This document shows positions 58,468 to 64,000 of a stretch of DNA of 64,000 bases, one piece after another (the stretch's first letter is position 1; every line of letters begins with the position of its first letter). The stretch comes from Dacryopinax spathularia. Taxonomy: Eukaryota > Basidiomycota > Dacrymycetes > Dacrymycetales > Dacrymycetaceae. The translations under genes were made by a program, and so were the position numbers. The stretch covers positions 2,418,001 through 2,482,000 of the forward strand of contig JBBPFI010000001.1 of the NCBI GenBank assembly GCA_037974965.1, given 5' to 3'. The notes beneath the pieces were generated by a model. It saw nothing but the letters and a program-made list of their open reading frames with translations, was not told where the DNA came from and made no database searches.

Positions 58468-60060
58468 ATCCGGAGCGGTTCCTAACCCCCCCGTCAAGAT
58501 CGAAACGGAAGCTGGTCTAATGACAGCTATCTCGACGCTTATGACAATGGTCAAAACGCTTCTGCGACACAACATGGAACGTGGCCCGTTACCACCGGCT
58601 GTAAATGGGAATTTTGGTCAGGGGTACCCAACACAGGTGCCGCAACCTGCAGCGAATGTGAACCTGTCCAATAATGGAGGGTGTCTGTGGTGCGGGCAGT
58701 CTGGACACATGCTGCGAGAGTGTAACGACCTCAAAGACCACCTTTGACGGGGTCAGGTAATCCGAAATGCTACTATGAACCGCCTGACACTGCCAAATGG
58801 TATGCTGCTTCCCCACATAATGGGAGCGAATATGAAAGAGAACGTTATTTCTTGGCATAGTCGCAATCCAAATCAGATGGTTGCAGACCTAAATGCTTGG
58901 GCAAATATTCTGAACCATGCCAATGCCTCAGTAAACCTTGTCTCAGTCATCTCGGATGTCCCACCCTTTACGATAGATGTGCCTAATGACGCCTTGCCCT
59001 TTTTGGTCGCTGATGTTCATTTGGCCCCAGCCGCGGACGAAGATGACATGACGGAGCTGGAACGGGCACTCGCGGTGCTCCAAACACAGCTAAATTGAGC
59101 CCAAACCCGGAAACAACAAGAAGGGCAGCCACTCCCAATACATTGAGAGCATGCGCCCGAACCAGCGAGAGCTAAGAATGTACCAAACCGTCGCGTACGG
59201 GAAACAATGCCGGAGGAAATTATCGAACGCTCGGTCGAAGAGCGGGAGATGGTCGATAAGCCAGTCGAAAACACCAAAGTCAAAGAGCAGGCTCGCACCC
59301 ATCTCAGAGCCCCAGTAGAGGATGACACCTGAGCCGAAAAGGTTATCTGGTCGATAATGGCTAGCGAGCTCACCGTGTCGGTCCGGGATATGCTCGTCAT
59401 CTCTCCTCAAATCCAAAAATACTTTTGTCAGCAAACCACCATGAAGCGGCTACCCAAAACCAACACGGTTTTATCGGTAGACCCTAGGCACCCCTAGAGG
59501 TGGTCTCGGAAGATATCGAAAAACAGCTGCTTCTCGAGGCGCGTAGTGATATCTACAATTAGGTAATGCATGTGTCCGGAAATCCGAAAGCACCTACAGG
59601 AGCCATTGTGGCTCCATCGATGGTTGAGCTTCGGACCATAAATGTGCTGGTTGGAGATGACGATGTAGCTGTTGCTGGTGAGCTGGATTCCGGCGCATCA
59701 GTGGTTCTTATGGACCACGATATTTGGAAGAAGCTGCACATCGTTTACGAACAAACTTCAGGACATATCTGTTCTGCCAAAGGAGCGACCACGGCAACCG
59801 AAGGTCTGATCCGAAACCTCCATTTATAGGTTGGACCGTCCAGGCTCTTTCAAGTTCACATCATAAAGAATCTTCCGGTCCTACTGCATTTAGGCAGGCC
59901 GTTCCTTACGCTATTCAATGGTGAAATGAAAGACTTCGGTAATGGGGAATCGGAGCTGACCATAACCTGCCCAAATACCGGAGTCACTGTTGTCCTTGCG
60001 ACTCACGCGGCCGGAAATCATTCCGAACTGGCTGCAGTAGAGGAGGATTTTTAGTAGTCA

Positions 60061-61370
60061 AGGACCCGGTGAATAGATACTGTTAGGTTAGACCCAAAGC
60101 ATCAAGGGTTAGCATCGATATGGCTTTTCGGTGGTGTCCCATACGTATTTCGGAGTCGAAAAGAGTGATCTGGCGTGGGGTCAAGTCGGAGGGTTAGATA
60201 GAGCAAACAAGGGGCAAACGGAATCGATAACGAATGTCTGCTACACATCTCTGCTTATATACGAATCTAACTAATGAGTTCGGACTCGTCCGCCACCCTT
60301 TTCGTATCCGAAACGCAGGTTTCGGATCGCGGATCCAGCCCAGCAGTCCTGCCTGTGCGTCCGGTCCCTATGTCAAAGTCGCGATAGTGGCCGAAATTCC
60401 AATAAGCAGCTCATCCACACCCCACCTTAGATCTTGACTGTCCCCAGTCAACTGGCTTGTAGGGCATCATGTTGGGGTGGAAACGAAAGGAAGGAAAGGA
60501 GTGAATAGAAAATGGCAAGAACGATGGAAGGGACGAGAGGAAGAGAGAGAAGGAGAGAAAGAGAGAGAGAAAGAGAAAGAGAGAGAGAGAGATGATCGCG
60601 GACGTTTGGAACCAACCGAGATGCTGCTGGGTCGTACTGGAGTCGGGTGCGACGTATTGGCGGCAGTCCTATCCAACCATTACAGCTGAGTTTGAGCAGT
60701 TTTGCCATTTCGAATGGCGACTTGTCCGAATTTCTGTTGGTCCTCACTAGGGTCTTTGCCGAAAGAGAAGCACGTGTCGGCATCCGCATGCGGAACCAAA
60801 ATTTCGACTCATTATGTTTGTCTCTGACGCCGCCCATTTTGTTGTCTCTCTCTTTTCTCCACCTTCGTCACCACTGACATCTCAACTTTCAATTTCGCTT
60901 GCTTCAAATGTCTATGGCGCCCCACATGCAGCCCGAAGACCGGCTTCGCAAGGCCGAAATGGAGCTTGCTGGACTTCGCGCCCAGCAGGAAGAACACGCA
61001 AAGCGTGCGGCAGCGCGCAAGTCGACAATGCCCGCCGAGACGACTCCGAAGGCGGCGGAGGAGGAGGAGAAGGAGGAAGGAGAAGTAGGGGAAGTCGAAC
61101 AGGTGCGCCCGGTATTGTTTTTCGAATGAAACTCGCTGCTGACACTTTTATAGGAGGCCGATAGTGAAGCGGAGGCAGCCGATACGATGGAGGAAGACGC
61201 AGCGCCCGCGCCTGCTCCAAAGGTCGCAAAGACGGTTGCTGCGCCAAAGGTCGCCGAAAAGGCGAAGTCGACCTCCGTCCGGAGGTCAGCTACGCTGAAG
61301 TCCTGCCCGTGCACCTGGTCCCTAGATCGAAGTCACGATAGTGGCCGAAATTCCGATAAGCAGCTCACCG
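60061..61370. repeat. Inserted or rearranged segment inside the LTR element, flanked by ~65-bp direct repeats
   Basis: Similar blocks at 60351-60415 and 61305-61370 (both with GATAGTGGCCGAAATTCC) bound ~0.9 kb that does not belong to the protease-to-reverse-transcriptase sequence. The segment contains a purine microsatellite and, at about 60.9-61.3 kb, a Gag-like start (acidic, Ala/Glu-rich, coiled-coil-like). This suggests a nested or duplicated piece of a related retroelement. Confidence 0.5.
60530..60593. repeat. GA-rich microsatellite
   Basis: A run of GA and GAAA units (for example AGAGAGAGAAAGAGAAAGAG). It produces long open frames of Arg/Glu on one strand and Ser/Leu on the other, which are not genes. 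Confidence 0.9.
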
Positions 61371-64000
61371 GTAAACCTACGGCAAGACGACCAGCCTATA
61401 TTGGCATTTGCCCTTCTTATTCCACGAATAGATCTTATCGATCGTGAAACCTGATCTCAACATTATTACTTTGATGCCCTCCAACATGCGCTTGCGATTC
61501 GAAAATACAAGAAAGTTGATGAGCGGGTGAAGCCCGTCCCAGCACCACACCCCAAGCACCTAAAAATACGACATCATTTCCCCTCAAATCCTCTCAAACA
61601 CATGAAAGCCTTACAAAAACATCCGCCCAAGTTCTCTCCAGGTTTTCGACTTACCCAGGAACGGTTTGATGCCTTGAACATCAACCAACATAATTTCCTT
61701 TGGCCAGAAGAGGAGAAACTAGTGGCATGGATTTATCACAAACACGAAAATGCTTTTTCTTGGACAGAGTCCGAAATTGGGCGCTTTTGTGATGACTACT
61801 TCGATCCAGTCGTTTTTCCCACAGTCGAACACACTCCATGGCAGGAGCGAAATATACCCATCCTGCCCGGTATTCTCGAGAGCGTCCTCGACATGCTTCG
61901 CGAGAAGGTGAAGGCCGGAACGTATGAGCCCTCCCAATCTGCGTACAGGTCGAAGTGGTTCGTTGTACCGAAAAAGAGTGGGGAGCACCGATTGGTTATC
62001 GATGCACAACCGCTCAATGGCGTCATGATCCGAAGCATGTCGGTCCCACCTATTATGGAACATCTTCTGGAGAGTTATGGCGGACGAGCATGCTATGGAC
62101 TCCTAGACTTCTATCGCGGTTTTGAGCAGCATTTGCTCGCCCCAGAATCGCGGGATCTGACGTCCTTCCAAACGCTCATCGGGCCTCTCCGCTATACTGT
62201 CGCCCCTATGGGAGCTCACAATATGCCTGGCATCATGCAGGATAATGTGAATTTCTTGTTTAGCGACGAGATTCCTCATATCACAACGCCCTTTATCGGC
62301 GACCTAGGCATCAAAGGCCTACAACTTGTTACAAGACTAAAGGTGGGTACAAAACGATCTGCGAAAACAAGGGGATACACCGCTTTGTTTTCGAACACCT
62401 CACAAATGTTCACCGGATCATTACCTGAGCGGAATATGCTGGAGCGACCTTTTCCAGGCCAAAGGCGGAGCTATGCTCACCCAAAATTATCCTTTTAGGC
62501 CATCGATGCATGTATGAAGGGCAACACCCTGATCCAGCTAAGGTTCAAAAGACAATCGAATGGAAACTACCTTGCGAAAGTATTTCGGAGGTACGCGCGT
62601 TCTTGGGGACTCTTGGTATCATGCGGATTTTCATTCGCGATTTTGCCCATATCGCTTGACCCCCAGAGAACCTCAAACAAAGGGACATCGAGTTTTGTTT
62701 TGGTGATCGCAAATTGAACACGGTATGCCAACTACAGGCAGCAGCCCTCGAAGCGGAACACAACCACGTTCTGACCCCAATCGATTACAAATGTGGATGC
62801 CGCGTCATCCTTGCTGTAGACTCTTCGAACATTGCGGTAGGTTTCGTACTATATCAAGAGGATGAAAAGGGACGGCGGTGTCCATGTCGATTCGGTTCAG
62901 TCGCATGGAACGATAGAGAATCCAAGTACTCACAACCTAAACTCGAACTCTACGGAGTGTATCAGGCACTTTGACATTACTGTAACTGGCTGGTCGGCTT
63001 GCCCGAATTTACGCTCGAAGTGGACGCAAAATATATCAAAGGAATGCTGAACAATCCCAACGCATGCCCAACTATGGTGCTTAACCGATGGGTCTCCTGG
63101 ATTCACCTATTCCCATTCAAACTTGTACATGTACCGGCTGACCGACACGTTGCTCCGGACGGTTTATCGCGGCGGGCGCCAGCCGATATTGCCGAAATTC
63201 AGGACCGACTCCCAGACAAATTTGAAGATGATACGCTTAACCTGTCTCAGGTGTTCACACTAGAACTCGTGTCGCAGGCGCGAGTTCCGGTTCTTTTGGC
63301 CCAGCAGGACGAGACAATCGAAAAGGTTATTCGATACCTTTGGTCCTTCTGCCGGCCTCCGTGTATGCTCGACAAGGAGTTCAAGGCGTTCTTACGGTAT
63401 ACTACAAAATTCTTCCTGCGGGGCGAAGACGATTTGTATAAGAGAGACAGCAACGGAAAGCACCGGCTTTACGTTTCATATCCAGATCGATTCGAGATAT
63501 TAGAGGCAATGCATGACGACCTTGGTCACCGCAGGTTCAGGACGGTACACGCTCACATCCGGCTCCGGTATTGGTGGCCCAGTCTTACACAAGACGTTAA
63601 GTGGTTTCTCAAGACATGCAACCAATGCCAGGCGCAACAAATGAAGCATGTACACACTCCGCCAACTGCACAAATGCCACAGAACCTCTTCTATAGAGCT
63701 CACTGCAATACGATGTTCATGCCAGTATCGAGAGGGAAGCAACGGGGATATTGGTACATATTTCAAGCTTGCTGCTCTCTTACACATTATCCGGAGTTCA
63801 CGATCTCGAAAACCGAAAATGCCGAAAATATCGCTGAGTTCCTCTATAGCTCAGTGCTATGCCGCTGGGGTGCTATTGCCGAAATTGTCAGCGACAATGG
63901 TATGCCTTGGGTCCGTGCCTTAGAGCAGCTCGCGGCAAAATATAACATAACACATATCCGAATTTTGGGGTACAACTCGTGCACAAACGGAACGGTGGAA

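Larger units (their letters stand above)
58468..64000 (+). mobile_element. Ty3/Gypsy LTR retrotransposon, broken, right end beyond the window
   Basis: Parts appear in Ty3/Gypsy order: a Gag zinc knuckle of C-x2-C-x4-H-x4-C type (58682-58723), an aspartic-protease-like segment with DSGA (about 59680-59700), reverse transcriptase (about 61.5-62.4 kb), RNase H (about 62.7-63.0 kb), an integrase zinc-binding segment (about 63.5-63.65 kb) and part of the integrase core up to the window edge. Integrase after RNase H places it in the Ty3/Gypsy group. It is broken, with at least about six interruptions, so it is a fossil of moderate age. No 5' LTR could be defined; the pogo insertion lies immediately to the left. 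Confidence 0.85.

Noticed and set aside
60448-60837. Ser/Leu-rich and Glu/Arg-rich frames
   Set aside because: They come from the GA microsatellite.

Overview
The window looks like nuclear DNA of a basidiomycete fungus, probably an Agaricomycete. Genes are split by many introns of about 50-60 nt, the DNA is moderately GC-rich, and the transposase at 9-11 kb is of the KDZ type with cysteine clusters that is typical of mushroom-forming fungi. This placement is an inference; no marker gene for a species is present.

Layout. (1) 1-8.3 kb holds ordinary host genes: the 3' end of an ECD/SGT1-family gene, an intergenic stretch with a candidate structured RNA, a GPI ethanolamine phosphate transferase 1 gene (MCD4/PIGN) and a tRNA threonylcarbamoyladenosine dehydratase gene. 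(2) 9.2-42.7 kb is an accessory island. It opens with a KDZ-superfamily transposase, then carries a Cys-cluster gene (A), an F-box-like gene, and a nearly perfect inverted repeat (arms 17111-22896 and 30023-35366) around a 7.1-kb centre with four unrecognised genes. Each arm has an intact-looking SRPK-like protein kinase and a gene for a membrane-anchored protein. Right of the arms lies a third kinase homologue lacking both catalytic aspartates, then Cys-cluster gene B, a paralogue of gene A. A 10-bp palindrome, CGGANNTCCG, recurs 25 times from 11.5 to 42.7 kb and I found it nowhere else in the window. The island ends close to an 8-bp satellite (42.87-43.15 kb). (3) 43.4-54.6 kb has four large multi-exon genes of unknown function. 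(4) 56.1-58.5 kb is a complete pogo-type DNA transposon with perfect terminal repeats and a TA target duplication, but a damaged transposase. (5) 58.5-64 kb is a broken Ty3/Gypsy LTR retrotransposon that runs off the window.

How it may work together. The island has the composition of a large mobile or selfish segment: a transposase, a family of putative DNA-binding Cys-cluster proteins, kinases and pseudokinases, an F-box-like protein, and a dispersed palindrome that could be a binding site. CGGANNTCCG is CGG-N4-CCG, the inverted-triplet layout bound by fungal zinc-cluster proteins, and genes A and B end their Cys clusters with a C-x2-C-x6/7-C arrangement like that of Zn2Cys6 proteins. That link is a hypothesis. 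Gene ends are approximate where introns were placed by eye.
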